A stretch of 64,000 bases of DNA from contig JASISA010000025.1 of assembly GCA_031771865.1 (NCBI GenBank), positions 2,418,001 through 2,482,000 of the forward strand, written 5' to 3'. Source of the DNA: Nothophaeocryptopus gaeumannii. Taxonomy: Eukaryota; Ascomycota; Dothideomycetes; Mycosphaerellales; Mycosphaerellaceae. The translations under genes were made by a program, and so were the position numbers. Positions 33,883 through 46,991 of the stretch are shown here, piece by piece; within the stretch, counting starts at the first letter, position 1, and each line of letters opens with the position of its first letter. The notes under the pieces are model-generated. The model was not told where the DNA came from and searched no databases. It saw only the letters and a list, made by a program, of their open reading frames with translations.

Positions 33883-36276
33883 TCACACTTGAATGAAGCC
33901 GCCTCTACGATCAGCTTCATCAACACCGAATCCAAACACGAGTCGGAAGAGGTCTCGCATCCACGCCCACTGCTCACTACTACCCAGCCACCTGACAGCT
34001 TTGGCCACTTCATTGGCACTAAGCCTGCGAGCAGGCTCGGAATGCGCAGCAAGCATGGACTTGTCGTTTGTCACAAGTTTCTTGTAGAAATTGAGAACTT
34101 TCATCTGCCAAGGTAGGGTTCCAAAAGCCGTGTCGGGTAAAGCCTGGACATATGTTGGGAAAGATTGGCCTGATGTGCGTGAAAAGCCTGTGTTGAGGCC
34201 TGCTTTGAGGAGCAGACCTCTGAGGCGTGACAGCTGCACGTCTTCGCCACTTGCAGTCGCCGTCGACGAGGAGCGTTGGGAGCCTGTTGCTGATTCGGAG
34301 TAGTCACTCATTTCGGAAGCATTGCTGGACCATCGATCATGATGAGGTGCGCCCCTCGCCGACCCGCTTGAGCTAGCCGGACCTAAGACGAGGATGTTGG
34401 GCACATCGACGGAGGCGGGAGAAGAGTTGGCGGTGGAAGTGTCGTCAAAGATCGTGACAGGCGTTTCGGGTGGGTATGAGTGCGCTTCGTGGTACTTGCG
34501 GCTACTGATCGTGCTTGACGTTGAACGGCCATTGGAGCCTCGGGTTGAGCCCGACTTCAATGAGACTTGAGAGCCGAATGTCATCTTACTGGGGCGCGGG
34601 GTCCCTCGATCAGGTCGTATCTGTGTCCAGCCCTCCCGGAACAAATCGCAGAGCTCCCAGCAGGCTTGGACCGCAGAACCGAGCGTCTCCTCATCAGCTT
34701 GCTTGCCTTCTCGACTATTCTGTCGCAGGTTGAACAGCATCTCCGCAAGCTGCCAGCATGCTCGCAACAAGGCATCAGTCTCCTCGGGTAGAGATGTGCG
34801 CATCTTCATCAATCTATGGCAAAGTGTGATGTAGAAATCCAATGTGCGCTCCACGAACTGGTCCGGAAGATTACGATCGTGGATGTTGTAGAGGTGGTTG
34901 TTTAGTTCGAAACTGACTCGCAACACCGAATCCGATGCTTCATCTGTCTTCAATCGTGCTTCAAACAGCGACTGACAAAAGTCTCTGCAAAGCGCTAATG
35001 TCGGAATGACCTGCGCGGTATGATCTTCGTCCTTATTTTCGTATAGTTGCTGGCACAGTCGCCAACAGCTGCGCCATGCTTGTTCTTGCACTTCGGTCTT
35101 GCCATGGAATTTGAAGGTCCGCTGACGGTGATTAGAAGAAAGACTGGCAAGCGTGTTACACAAAGTCCAGCATTCGCTCAGGGCAGTTCTAAGCGCAGCG
35201 ACTTCTTCGTTGACTTGACCCGCAGCTTGCATGGCCTGTTTCATGGTGCCGTCACCAACAAGTCCAGCGGTGTCTGGACCTTTGTCTTCTTTGAGTTCGA
35301 CAGGTTGCTCATCATTATCCTTGTCGATGGCTTCGGGGATGTCTGCATGCACCGTCAGATACTCTCGAAAGTACATGTCAAGTCCAGGAAGCAGACCTTC
35401 AAGGCTTGATGTGCGGCGGCTTTTGCGCTTGTAATCCTCATCTAGTTCCTGTCTTGTCTGTGCGCGAGGTGTTGCGCGATCCATATGGCGAGGCACATCT
35501 GTGTTCACGGGCGATACAGTCGACAGCCTCTGTACACGGTTAGATTTCGACGGCATTATCACATCAGCTGCAGCATCCCGAGCTTACCTTCTCTGCGGGA
35601 GATATAACAGCAGCTTCCGGTGTGCTAGGTGAAGCCAGCCTCGCGGTGCTCTCAGATTGTTCTGTGGGTGACGAGTACTGCGCCGGGAGGCTGCCTTCAA
35701 AATCCTTGAATCCAGATGGAATATGTATTACCGACTGAGGATCATTATCTGCAGACTCAGATCGTTGTCGCGAGGGAAGCTGGGTGACGATCTTGGGCGG
35801 ATGCTCCTGCTACAATTAGTACTCGTCCAGTTGTCGCACAACATCTGCCGTACACTCTTTGCGCTCTCGGGACTTGTAATCTCAATATCTGGTGATTGTA
35901 CTTCGAATTTGTCGCCCTTCGTAGCTGATTCTGGTGACCTCACGTCTGCATCCTCTTGCGCATCATCGTCTATTTCGGTACTTTCTGTGCCATTGGAGTC
36001 TACGGGTGAGGGTTCGATCTGCTGTGGATATGGACTTGGTGGAGGAGCGAGAGAATCTGTTGGCCCAGAAGATCTGTAGCAAAGGTGGTCAGCCTCTCTG
36101 CGGAAACCTCTGCAGTATATGTGCAAGCCTAGCTCTTACCGATTGCTCTGTGTGTTGCCAGACGAAGGGAATCCCTTGAATCGCGCCGGCGAGTTTGGAG
36201 AATCGGAGTATGGACTGAAGGCAGACGTGAGTCCACCGCCGGTTGGAGAAGGCATGAGTGGATTCTCCAAAGCCAT
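33883..36276 (-). CDS. Large conserved fungal protein of unknown function (probably DUF7624 family)
   Basis: Four exons (36276-36140, 36073-35854, 35809-35588, 35529-33883) join to 741 aa. Introns are 66, 44 and 58 nt. The start MALENPLMPSPTGGG is chosen as the first ATG in frame. Residues 1-270 are Ser/Pro-rich and disordered (SPYSDSPNSP, SPTEQSES). Residues about 270-530 form an all-helical domain with repeated Cys/Trp motifs (ALSECWTLCNTLASL, AWRSCWRLCQQLYENK, VQACWELCDLFREGW). The C-terminus is again conserved (AVRWLGSSEQWAWMRDLFRL and FGFGVDEADRRGGFIQV). The pattern fits a widespread Pezizomycotina family; its role is unknown to me. Confidence 0.85.
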
Positions 36277-38824
36277 ATCAGTGCTGGCAATTCTTAGGAG
36301 GGCACTCGCTTGGGTGTAGGTAGAGCTGTATCAAGCTCGGCTGGTAGCAGTGTGAACGTGCGCCTGCAAGTCATGGACGGCGCACTGCGGCGAGGATGCC
36401 TGGCTGCATACTTCGGGTATATGGTGCAGTGTACTGTAGGCCGAAGTAGAAGATGGGTCTCCTTTCAAGGTCGCTGGCTGCAGGTGTTCAGCTCGATGCC
36501 CAGCATCTGCGCGTGGGCTTCAAGGAGCGTCCCACGACAGCTGTAAGCAAAATGTCGGCGCGTCCTCCTCGGGCTGACCTTCTCGCGGGCAGAGGATGTG
36601 TAAAGTACTTGGCCTGGTAGGAGGTATCGTTCGGCAGGCAGTTGTCCGGCAATCATGCGGCACAGTGCAGGCTGTCAGTCTTGATGACAACCAGCACCAA
36701 GATGCACCACCAACAACGACCAGCGTGTGTCGAGCCTAGCAGTAGCGAAGGATGTGGAATGTAGAAGCTAGGGCCGCAATGTAGACGACTTGCATGCGCA
36801 TATGCACCGAAACAGACGCGATGCTCGTCACGGGCAAGCTTGCGTGCTGTGCGCAGTCTTCCTGGTCCCACCACCACGCGTGTGGCAGGGCTCGGGAGGC
36901 GTATCTCTAGAATATCTCGCTGTGCTGGCTGGCAGAAGGATGGATGTCCCGCTCGCAACCGGTGTGAGCATCCCACCACTCACACGTCGTCTGCTCTATT
37001 CCAACAACATGCACGAGGGTGAAAAAGCTCCAGCTTCCGATGGTCGTGCACCTTAGCATTCACTGGACTTGCCGCCGAGGCGTGCGCTAATCTCGCAATA
37101 GGCTTAGCTACCATGTGCTCCTATCACTTCCCAAGAGGAACAGTCTTCCTTCGAGGACTCCGTCTCGTTACCTTGACCAGCTCTGTGGTCTACTTGCAAT
37201 CGGTCCATCACCGTCGGAAAGCAGCCCGATGGTAGCTAAAAGACTGGGCATTGCTGACTACGAGGACGAGCAGGCATCGTGTGCTGACCAAGGCGTTCAG
37301 CAGATTGAGTGAAAGACGAGCAGACCCTACGAGTGCGAGATGCCACTACTACTCCCGTGTCGTGGATGATCACAGTGACAACGTGCCCGCATGTGGACGT
37401 TTGTCCCTGATCGCCCAACGGTTTATCCAGGACCGTGGACAGCAGACAACTGTCGGCAAGCCAGGGCCGATCTTGCACCCGGCAATGTCAAACCTCAGCT
37501 CTTGATCGGCTCAGAGGACTGAGTCGGACCCTTTATGCCGTAGCTTTGGAAGGAAGACATGCAGTCTACTGCGAGTTGCGAATCTACAATGAGCAGCCTT
37601 CGACACAGATCCCCCACGGCAGACGGCGATACTGTATCCGGACATCGCAACAGACAATCACTTCTACTACCAGACTGCGGCACTTCCGTAACACAAAGAT
37701 TGCTGGTCCCATAGCAAGCGAGCCATACCGACCCGCGCCAGCTACATAGCAATGTAGAGAGTCCACTGTGCTGGGCCCGGCTGGGGCGCTATTAAGCGCT
37801 CGTGGAAAACCATAGATGCGCCACGCCGGCTTCCTTCATCATCGCGAACCAGTGGCACAGAAGTGGAGACTGCAACTTCATGTGTTGGTATTGCGTTCGC
37901 ACATCGATGTCCTATGATGAATGAGGGTGTGGTCACAATCCTACCAATGCCGTCTCAAAATTGCAATGCTATGAGAATTATGTTCATTCACATTGCACAG
38001 GTATGCTGACCGTGTACTATCAGTTTTATGTCTTTCAGCTACTCTGGACCTGAATCCAAACCTCATAGACGAGTTGGTATAACAACACATGGACAAGCTG
38101 TGGAGCTCAAAGCTTTCGACATGGGCATCTCTCGGTAGAGTTAACGTACATGACAAAGGTTTAGCCGGGCGCTTGTGGAAGACATCCCATTGCCGAAGAC
38201 AAGGTCACAAGCAACATCGCTTCCAAAGTGGACGCTGAGCACACAACCCCCCCTCCGGAGTGGATACCTCACAACTCACTTTGCTCCTCTCGGTCTGGAA
38301 CATTCACACACAATCGCAATACGTTAGACCCAACAGGCAACCAAACTTCTATAGCTCCGCCGGTGACAGCTCCAGCTACGATGCAACATAAAGGCACGGA
38401 AGCCATCAATCCTGCCAGAGTCCAGCATTAAACTCCCTACCACTCTTGGACCATCTGTTCGCAGTGCGTCGGCTATCCGGTGTCAGTGGATACCAACGAC
38501 ACTTGCTTGACTGGGACATGCACAGCCGACTCGATAGCATAACGCACGCCATCCTAGAACCATCGTGAATAGAAAGCGGCCGAACCATCAGCCAAAGCTT
38601 TACGCCTCCATGGGTATCAGGTCACACACTCTCTCAAAATCATTGTCAGTTCTAAGCCTTTCTCGATCAGTACGATTAGACAGAGAAAGGTCTCGAACGG
38701 GAATACAAGTCCCGACCGAAGGCTCTTCGCGGCCGAATCATATAGGAAAGAACGCAGTCCCTCACAGCAGTACATCAGTTGAATATGACGTGGATGTAGA
38801 CATAGTCTCTTCATACGATCTACC
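36277..38824. other. 2.5-kb stretch without a recognisable gene
   Basis: The longest gene-free interval in the window, between the 5' end of the 33883 gene and the 3' end of USO1. I checked both strands for long frames, splice-linked motifs, transposon signatures, tRNA B boxes and tandem repeats, and found nothing convincing. Open frames are short (under 110 codons) and of random composition. It may hold a long 5' UTR, a noncoding RNA or decayed sequence. Confidence 0.5.
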
Positions 38825-41800
38825 TCAATCCACGTCATCCTCATCCTCATCCTCTTCTTCCTCCTCGTCTTCATCCTCCGTGACCTCCCCACCCAACTCC
38901 TTAATCTTCGCCCTATACTCATCCCGTTTGGACTCGATATCACCCATAACGAGCAACATACTCTCAAGCTCTTCCTTCGCACTCTTCTCGCCAATTTTGG
39001 CCTCTTGCAAATCACTCTCGAGTTTCTTGACTTTCTCATCATCGCCCTTTTTATTGGACTTGAATTTCTTTGCCTCGGCGAGTTCCTTCTCAAGTTGAGA
39101 GACTTTGTCTTTCGAGGTTTTGGCTTCTTGAAGATCTTTCTCGAGTTGTGCCATTCTGTCTTTCGCCTTTTTGGCCTCCTCAAGTTCTTTCCCGAGATCG
39201 CTGACTTTGGTTTCGGCCTTCTTTGCTTCCTCGAGTTGCTTTTCAAGGATGGCGAGTTGCTCCTTAGCTTCTTTGGCCTCTTCGACCTTTTTCTCGAGTT
39301 TTGAGATCCTGTCCTTGTCTTGCTTGTTGGAGGATGGCTTGGATTTTTTGGTCTCTTCGAGCTCTTTTTCCAGCTTGGCGATCTTGTCTTTGTCTTCCTT
39401 GTTGGGGCCAGGCTTGGCTTTACCGTTTGCTTTGGCACTATCAGACGCCTTCTTCTCTGCGGCTGCGGCTTTCTCTTCTGCCTCCATGAGCTTCTTTACC
39501 GCAACTGAGGCCTTCTCTTCTGCCTCCTTGAGCTTCTTCTGTGCGTCAACCGCTTTAGTGACAGAGTCCTTCATCTTCTTCTCGAGCTCCTCAACCTTGG
39601 TTTCCGAAGCAGACGCTTTCTTCTCCGCAGCCTCGACACGTGAAAGCGCATCGGCGGCAGACTTCTCTGCAGCTGCGAGCTTCTCCTTATCACCCGCCTC
39701 GACATCTTTTAGCGCAGATTGCACTCTCTCGAGCTCTGCTTTCGCGATCTCCAGCTCCTTTTCTAGCTCTGCGAAGCCCTCACGCTCAGTCTTGAGCTCT
39801 TCATCGCGACCATTGAGGTCCTTCCTGAGCTCCTCAAGCTGCGACGTGAACTTGCTGACTTCCTCTCCACGGGTCTCCAAGGATTTGCGGGCGACTTCCA
39901 ATTTCGAGTTTGCTGCCTTCGCTTGTTCTTGAGCGGTTTCCAGTTTCTGCTCAGTAGCTTTCTGCTGTTGTCGCAAGGCATCCAGCTCTTTAGAGAGGTC
40001 TCGTTCCCGCTTGATGAGCTCATTCTGTTTCGTTGTGAGACTTTCGAGCTGCTGCTTGGCATTGGCATGGCCACTGGCCTCTTTGCGATGCTCATTGCCC
40101 AGTTCAGCAACACGTCGTTCAAGCTCCTGGATCTTTTGTGCTGAAGCGGCATCTCGCTCTCGCAGCTTGGCTTGGGTGCCTCGCTCTGCATCCTGTTTCG
40201 CGCTGTTCAAGGCATGTTGATGACGGGTGGAAATAGTCTGCTTTTCTTGCTCGTGCTGTCTTGTGAGCTTCTCGATCTCTCCTTCGTGCCCCTGTTGCAT
40301 GGCTTGATTGATTTTCCGAAGACGCTCGACCTCGGAAGTCACGGTCTGCAGCTCTTTTGATATTGACATGCGGTCTTGCTCGCTCCGTTGCCTCGTATCG
40401 ATTGCTTCTTGTTGGGCTTGTGCCATCGCATCTTTGGCTGCTTGCGCCTGCTTCCGAAGCTCGTCAAGAACGTCGCGGTCCACACCAGCCTCTGCAACAG
40501 ATGCCGGTAACACCTCGACGCCCGGGTCTTTATCAATCGCTCGTCTCAGACGTGCGTACTCGACCGCGAAAAGATCAACGTAAACTTTACTCAGCATGCC
40601 ATCACCGCCTTCGTCAGATTCGGCATCCAGGTCATAGTCACGAATGGCGGGCTGTCGTCGAAGCTGTAGAAGCGCATCCAGATACTTAGTCCGACCGAGT
40701 TTCTGCTGTAAGAGAGGCGCCAATGTCCGTCTCGGGATCGGCGAGTCTTTCGTGCTGAACTCGTAGATGACACCGAGAAGAACCGCGGATAAACCGCATA
40801 CCATAGGGTCGGTGGGTGTTTTGACCAGGCTTACGAGCGATTGAAGCAAGCTAGAGCCTTCGGCAAGCAAGTCGTCGACACCAGGTGCGAAGTCCCACAG
40901 TAGAGTGGTCAGTAAGCTCGTGTATGCAGCCATAAACCTCGCATCAATCGGAGTTTGAAGGCCAGCCTGGAGCTGCGAGCCCAGAGCTTGTATAGCTGTG
41001 ATAACGTCTTCGCCTTCTTCCTCGTTTCCCTCCGAGACAGCCACGAGCGCGGCTTTGGCATCGACGTTGTCATCGACAAGACCTTGAACGATCCACGAGG
41101 CAAAGACGACACCACTGTCATCATTCTCTGGAGGATGCAACAGTCTTGTTAAGACATTCGCGGCTGTCTCGCCCTCCGCGTGGCCCGCAATAGCTCGCTG
41201 GAGGAAATGCGCCTGAATTTGGTCATGACCTCGGAGATATGCTTGTATCAGGCCACAAGCGGCTGCTCGTAAGGGATCTTCCGACTGGGCTTGATCAAGA
41301 GCTAGATCTAGCAGAGCTTCGATGATATATGTTCGCCGATTTTCCACACTGGCTCGAGCGCTGGTCTTAGCATGGGAACTTGGTCCTGTCCCATTCGTCT
41401 GAGTATGTCTCATTGCCTCTTCAGTATTGTGCTCAGCATCCGAGGGAGTGACGACTGTCATGGTCGCAAACTGAGCCTGCAAGGGTTGGTTGTATTCTAT
41501 GAGAGCAGCAGCGACTCGAAGTGAGGATGCTCTGATTGGAGCAGGGAACGCAGCAGAAAATCCCATGTCCGCGAGTATCTGGGCCACGCCAGCTCGAAAG
41601 AAAGCTGTCTGGTTTTGAGGAGTGACCGCTTCTCCGGGTGCTAGAAACAGCCTGAGCAGCTGGAGAAGCCCCCACGCCGCCTTCTCCCTCCCTTGAGCAT
41701 TGAACGGCGTCTCATCGTCGGCCGGGAAGGATTGTTGTAGGAGCTGCGACATTTGAGCCACGCATACTGACTCTCTGAACATCGTCTGGTTGCTCGCAGA

Positions 41801-42617
41801 GCCCCGAATCAGATTCGCGAGGAGGCTTAGGCAGTCTTGAGCGGTGATACCAGCCTCAGACAGGCCACCCTCCAGTTGTATCAAAGAGAAAATCTTGCCA
41901 AACACATCCTCGAATGCGACAATCTTGCGCAGCTCTTCATTCGCACCACTGGTCAGATCGACCAGCAAGAGTAAGCCGGCATTCCGCACGGCGTCCCTCC
42001 CATCGTCAAGAACTCCCACCAGTCTTGACAGTCCCAATGGTGCCGACAGAATACATTCTTGTAATCGATCAGGTCTTGACGCGCATATGGCGGATAGCAG
42101 CTGTACAGAGTAGAGGCGGGAGTAGTAATCGGCGTAAGGACTGGTGGGATCGAGTAAAGACAGAAGCATCACGATGTTGTCTTGGCGCTGGCATTAGCTT
42201 AGCTATTCTGTCTATCATACATAGTCGACGTGCGAGTGCGCCTACCATAGAGAACTCGTCTGCCAGAAAGAGTGCGATCTCATCGCCGGCCTCAGGGGAG
42301 TTGCTGTCCGGTTTGAAGAGCATGAGCAGCGTCTCCAAGATGAGGCGTATCGTGTCAACATCTCCTCCTTCTTGACTCCGCCGCCCTTCGCCATCTTGGC
42401 TCTTGTTTGAGCCTTCGTCGCCTAGTCCGTCCCGTTTGAGAGTTGCGATCAGTTCGCGTAGTGAGCCGCTGGCTACCGAAGCCGGATATTGTTTCGCGAA
42501 GCTCCGCAGTCCGAGAATAGCCGCTCTTCTATCCTCCAGCAGTGTCGCAGATTGGAGACGACCGCACAGCGTATCGATCGTGGCAGTCGCGGTCTGTAAT
42601 GGAGGTGTTTTGAGCAT
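38825..42617 (-). CDS. USO1: Uso1/p115 vesicle-tethering protein
   Basis: Two exons (42617-42246 and 42187-38825), with a 58-nt intron, join to 1,244 aa. The acceptor was fixed by protein continuity: EFSM then RQDNIVMLLSLL. Residues about 1-690 form the armadillo-type p115 head, with SRLYSVQLLSAICASRPDRLQ and DCLSLLANLIRGSASNQTMFRE. Residues about 690-1215 are a long coiled coil (heptads rich in Glu, Lys, Ala). The C-terminus is the acidic tail typical of the family, a run of Asp/Glu ending DDVD. The protein tethers ER-derived COPII vesicles to the Golgi. Length agrees with fungal Uso1 proteins, which vary with coil length. Confidence 0.93.
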
Positions 42618-43198
42618 TGTCGGTGTTCGCTGCCCGGAGGCAGTCTTGGTACTATCTCATGGCCTGTCCGATCTCTGATGTGATCATCCAAGGGCTTTTA
42701 GACGTGTTGTCGGAATCGCGCGGATTCTACACGCGTATGTGTTCAGTAGCAGCGGTGCATGTCGCTTCTGAAGCGCAAATGGAAAGTTGTCTGCCTCGCG
42801 GACTCTGGTCTGGACAGCTCTCAATACAGAATAAGCTTCGGAGAGCGGAAAATCCCGCCGCAGGGATCTCCGGCTGCCCGCGTCGCTGCTTCCCTCTCCG
42901 GGCATTTGCGGGCGTTCGCAAACTGCGCTCTTCCTCCGAACTCATCACCACCCCGCCGGCAGCATCGTCAACCCCTTTCCTGCCTGGCCGACTCATCGCA
43001 CTCACCGCGACGGCAAGAACTACACGTTCTGTAGAAGGAGGAGAAGGCGCCACCACGACAGCGCGATACACGAAGCAGCAGACGAATTGCGGCGCACCCA
43101 CACGCGACATCCGCCATTCCCACCTCTCTCATCGGCTCTCACCTCTACCGCACCACATTCTTCAGCCCGGCGCACGCTCATAGCCCTATTCACCCAGC
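42618..43198. promoter_or_regulatory. Divergent promoter USO1 / RAT1
   Basis: 581 bp separate the two start codons. No TATA consensus is evident. The right half is C-rich, typical of fungal 5' leaders. The frames present on both strands have no family resemblance. Confidence 0.5.
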
Positions 43199-46100
43199 AT
43201 GGGTGTTCCGGCGCTCTTCCGCTGGCTCAGCAAGAAGTATCCCAAGATAATATCACCCGTCCTCGAGGAGCTGCCCTCCGAGGTTGAGAACGACGATGGC
43301 TCAAAGACCAAAATCCCCATCGACGCGCGCAAGCCGAACCCCAACGGCGAGGAAATGGATAATCTCTACCTGGATATGAATGGTATCGTGCATCCATGTT
43401 CACATCCCGAGGACGGGCCACCACCGGCCAACGAAGAAGAGATGATGATTGCCATCTTCGCGTACACTGAGCGCGTCGTGAATATGGTGCGCCCTCGCAA
43501 GCTGCTCGTGATCGCGGTTGATGGTGTTGCGCCGCGTGCCAAGATGAATCAGCAGCGGAGTAGGCGTTTCCGCAGTGCACAGGATGCAGCGGAGAAAGAT
43601 CGTGAAGCTGCTGAATTCCACGCCCGCATGATCGCAAATGGTGAGCGTAGCGCCGATGGCGATGGCGAGAACTCAAAACCTAAGAAGACTTGGGATTCCA
43701 ACTCCATCACCCCTGGAACACCCTTTATGGACCTGCTTGCTGCGTCGCTCCGTTACTGGGTCAGCTACAAGATCACCACCGACCCTGCGTGGGAGAAGAT
43801 TAAGGTCATTATTTCCGATGCCACTGTTCCCGGTGAAGGTGAGCACAAGATCATGAACTTCGTTCGCTCGCAGAGGAGCTCGCCCGATCACGATCCCAAT
43901 GAGAGGTAAGCTCTTCCATGTTGTCTCTTTGCCGCTTCTGCTCTTAGCTTTCGCTGCTCGAGAAAATACAACGGAAATACATTCACGCGAACATTTGCTA
44001 ACACGAACAGACATGTCATCTATGGGCTGGATGCCGATTTGATCATGCTGGGACTTGCCACTCACGAGCCGCATTTCCGCGTGCTCCGTGAGGACGTCTT
44101 TGCCAATGAAACCAAACCCGGACATTGCAGGAAGTGCAACCAGCCAGGGCACATTGCTGCCAATTGCCAAGGTCAGGTCAAGCCCAAAGAGGAAGACAAA
44201 GTCGTGAAGACATTGAAGCCCTTCATTTGGCTCCATGTCGGCATCTTGCGAGAATACCTTGCCGTCGAATTGAGCGTGCGCAATCAAGGCTTTCAATTTG
44301 ATCTGGAACGCGCTCTGGACGACTGGTTGTTCATGTGCTTTTTCGTTGGTAACGATTTCCTGCCACATTTACCTTCACTGGATATCCGGGAAGACGGTAT
44401 CGACACGCTGATTGCTATTTGGAGAGACAACATCCCGATCATGGGCGGGTATGTGACAAAAGACGGCCACGTAGACCTTGCGCGCGCACAAGTGATTCTC
44501 GAGGGCTTGGCAAAACAGGAAGATGCCATCTTCAAGAGACGTCGCGAGGGCGAGGTCAAGGCCGGAGAACGCCAGAAGCGTCGGGAAGAACAGGACCGAC
44601 GAAATTCAAACAAGCGTGCGCGTTACTCCAACAATGGTGCGCCGAGCGGCTTTGACGAGACTGTCGTTCGCAGAGGCGCACGAGGTGGCATAATTAGAGG
44701 TGAGGGAGCAGCAGACCCCAATGCGCTTCCGACCTTTGCGCCCGGCGCTGCGCAGACCATGTCAGACCCCCGTTATGCCGCCAGCCTGACACATGCCGAT
44801 GTCGTTGGTGGCAAAGCAAATGGAGATAACAGATCGGCCGCTGCAGCGCTCAAGGAGAAGCTGATGTGGTCGAAGAAGGGATCTGACAACCAGAAAGCCG
44901 AGATCGATCAATTGATGGCTGGAGCGTTGAACGGCACGGACCCTGCTCCAGCGTTGGGCAAGCGGACGCGAGATATGATTGACGATGCTGCCGAAGACGC
45001 CAATTCAGATCCATCAACACCCGGCCGCAACACACCCAACAAGGAAATTGTCGATCCCATGAACCGCGGAACATCAGGTCACCTTGGCGGCAACTCCAAC
45101 AACGACGAGAACGGCATGCCAGAAGACACCGTTAAGCTCTGGGAAGACGGCTATCAGGGCCGATACTACGAACAAAAGTTCCATGTCTCTCCGGACGATG
45201 TGGAGTTTCGCCACAAGGTTGCTCGCAGCTATGTCGAGGGCCTGTGCTGGGTGCTTCTCTACTACTTCCAGGGCTGCCCATCTTGGACATGGTACTATCC
45301 CTATCATTATGCGCCTTTCGCTGTAGACTTCAAGGACATGGATAAGCAAGTTGTCAACTTCGAGAAAGGCAAGCCTTTCCATCCTTACGAGCAGCTGATG
45401 GGTGTCATGCCAGCTGCCTCCAATCATACTTTGCCAGCTGTCTTTCACCCACTCATGACAGACGATGACAGTCCAATTAAGGAGTTCTACCCGGTTGACT
45501 TCGAAGTCGACCTGAATGGCAAGAAGTTTGCCTGGCAAGGTATCGCGCTTCTCCCCTTCATCGATGAGAAGAGGCTGCTTGATGCCATGGCGACGAAGTA
45601 TCCGCTGCTCACCGAGGACGAACATCGGAGAAATGGATATGGAGAAGAAGCCCTCATCTTCAGCACGAAGCATCCACTATATAACGAAGTTGTCTCCAAC
45701 TTCTACGGCAAGAAAGCTGGAGAGCCCAAATTCAAGATCCAAAGCAAGATCTCAGAGGGTCTTGCTGGCAAAGCATCCAAAGACGAGTCATACATCCCCA
45801 ACTCTGAGCTTGTTTTCCCATTCGAGAGCAGTGATCAAGACGAGTTCACCACCTTGGATAACGACGAGAGTGTGAAGGTCGCGTACCACATGCCTGTGCT
45901 CAAAAGTGTCCACAAGTCAATGCTTTTGCCGGGCGTCAAGTTCAATGACCCAGTTCTCGACTACAATGACATCGAGGCTACGCGAAGCAAAGCAGAGAGA
46001 TCTGGACGTAGTCACGGAGGGGTGCAACTGTCACAAAATGGCGACAGATCCGATGGCAGGCGAATCAACTATGCCGCTCGGGACAATGAGCATCACAACG

Positions 46101-46522
46101 GGTACGACAATCGCGGAGCGCAAGGCAATGGGTATGGTGCGAACGGAGGTTATGGCAGAGGTCCGCCAGACTCTGGACCCCGCGACCCGTATGCTGGTAG
46201 GGCTGCCGACGCATTTGCGAGCCTACCTCCTCACCTCGCACAGCAGGCCGCACAGCATGGGTTTGCGCCGCCCGGTGGCGCTCCAAGAGGCTACCCACCT
46301 CCCATGCCACAGCGTCATCCTCCCGAACCGCCACAAGGCTACCCCCCGCAGAGAGGATATAATGATCGCTATCAGCCGCCTCAGCAGAATGAAGGATATC
46401 AGTCGCGTCCGCGAGGAGGCTACGGAGGATCAGGTTACGATAATCGAGGTTACGGTGGTGGAGGTGGTTATCGAGGAGGGTATCAAGGTGGAAGAGGGAG
46501 CCAACAGCAACGGCGCTATTAA
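43199..46522 (+). CDS. RAT1: 5'-3' exoribonuclease 2 (Rat1/Xrn2)
   Basis: Two exons (43199-43905, 44011-46522), with a 105-nt intron, join to 1,072 aa. The N-terminus MGVPALFRWLSKKYPKI is the XRN family start. The acidic catalytic residues are in NLYLDMNGIVHPC, VIAVDGVAPRAKMNQQRSRRF and ISDATVPGEGEHKIM; after the intron comes YGLDADLIMLGLATHEPHF. A CCHC zinc knuckle, CRKCNQPGHIAANC (about residue 274), is the feature that separates Rat1 from cytoplasmic Xrn1. The central domain has GLCWVLLYYFQGCPSWTWYYPYHYAP. The C-terminus is Gly/Arg/Tyr-rich (RGG-like). Rat1 acts in the nucleus in rRNA processing and transcription termination. Confidence 0.97.
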
Positions 46523-46991
46523 GCATGAGATGACTGCACGATAGGAACACGTCCCATTTGCGGAGACTGGGAATGTCTAAAAGCAACATTGGCCGTTGCT
46601 CTGCTCGCTTTGGCACAAACACTAGCGCATGTGCTTGGGCCCTTTGAATAGTGGAATAGAAAAGCATTCGAACCACAGCCTCGAGGGCACTACTTTTGAC
46701 TCACTGATTTGATGAATGTACTTCGAAGGGCAAGGCATGTATGTCTTGGCCGTGCTATCCTTGGCCGCCCCTGCGGTCTCGGGAGCGGCCAACAGAGTTT
46801 CGGACCTGCGTCGATCACCGGCGTTGCTATCAAGGCTGATCCCATACCACCAAGGCTTCAGCCTCGTAAGACCGGGATGTAACCTCGCCGAGATGTCTGC
46901 GCGTCTACAACTGTACGCGCTTTGAGATCTTGACAATTCTGCCCTGAGTCCAGATTGCACGGAAAGCAAGCGACAGGCTCTAATCGTAACG
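46523..46991. other. Intergenic between RAT1 and the secreted-protein gene
   Basis: RAT1 3' region and promoter of the next gene, both on +. No gene seen. Confidence 0.5.

Noticed and set aside
38617..39932. Long frames on both strands overlapping the USO1 3' part
   Set aside because: They are shadows of the Glu/Lys-rich coiled-coil and acidic tail codons of USO1; low-complexity products without family resemblance.
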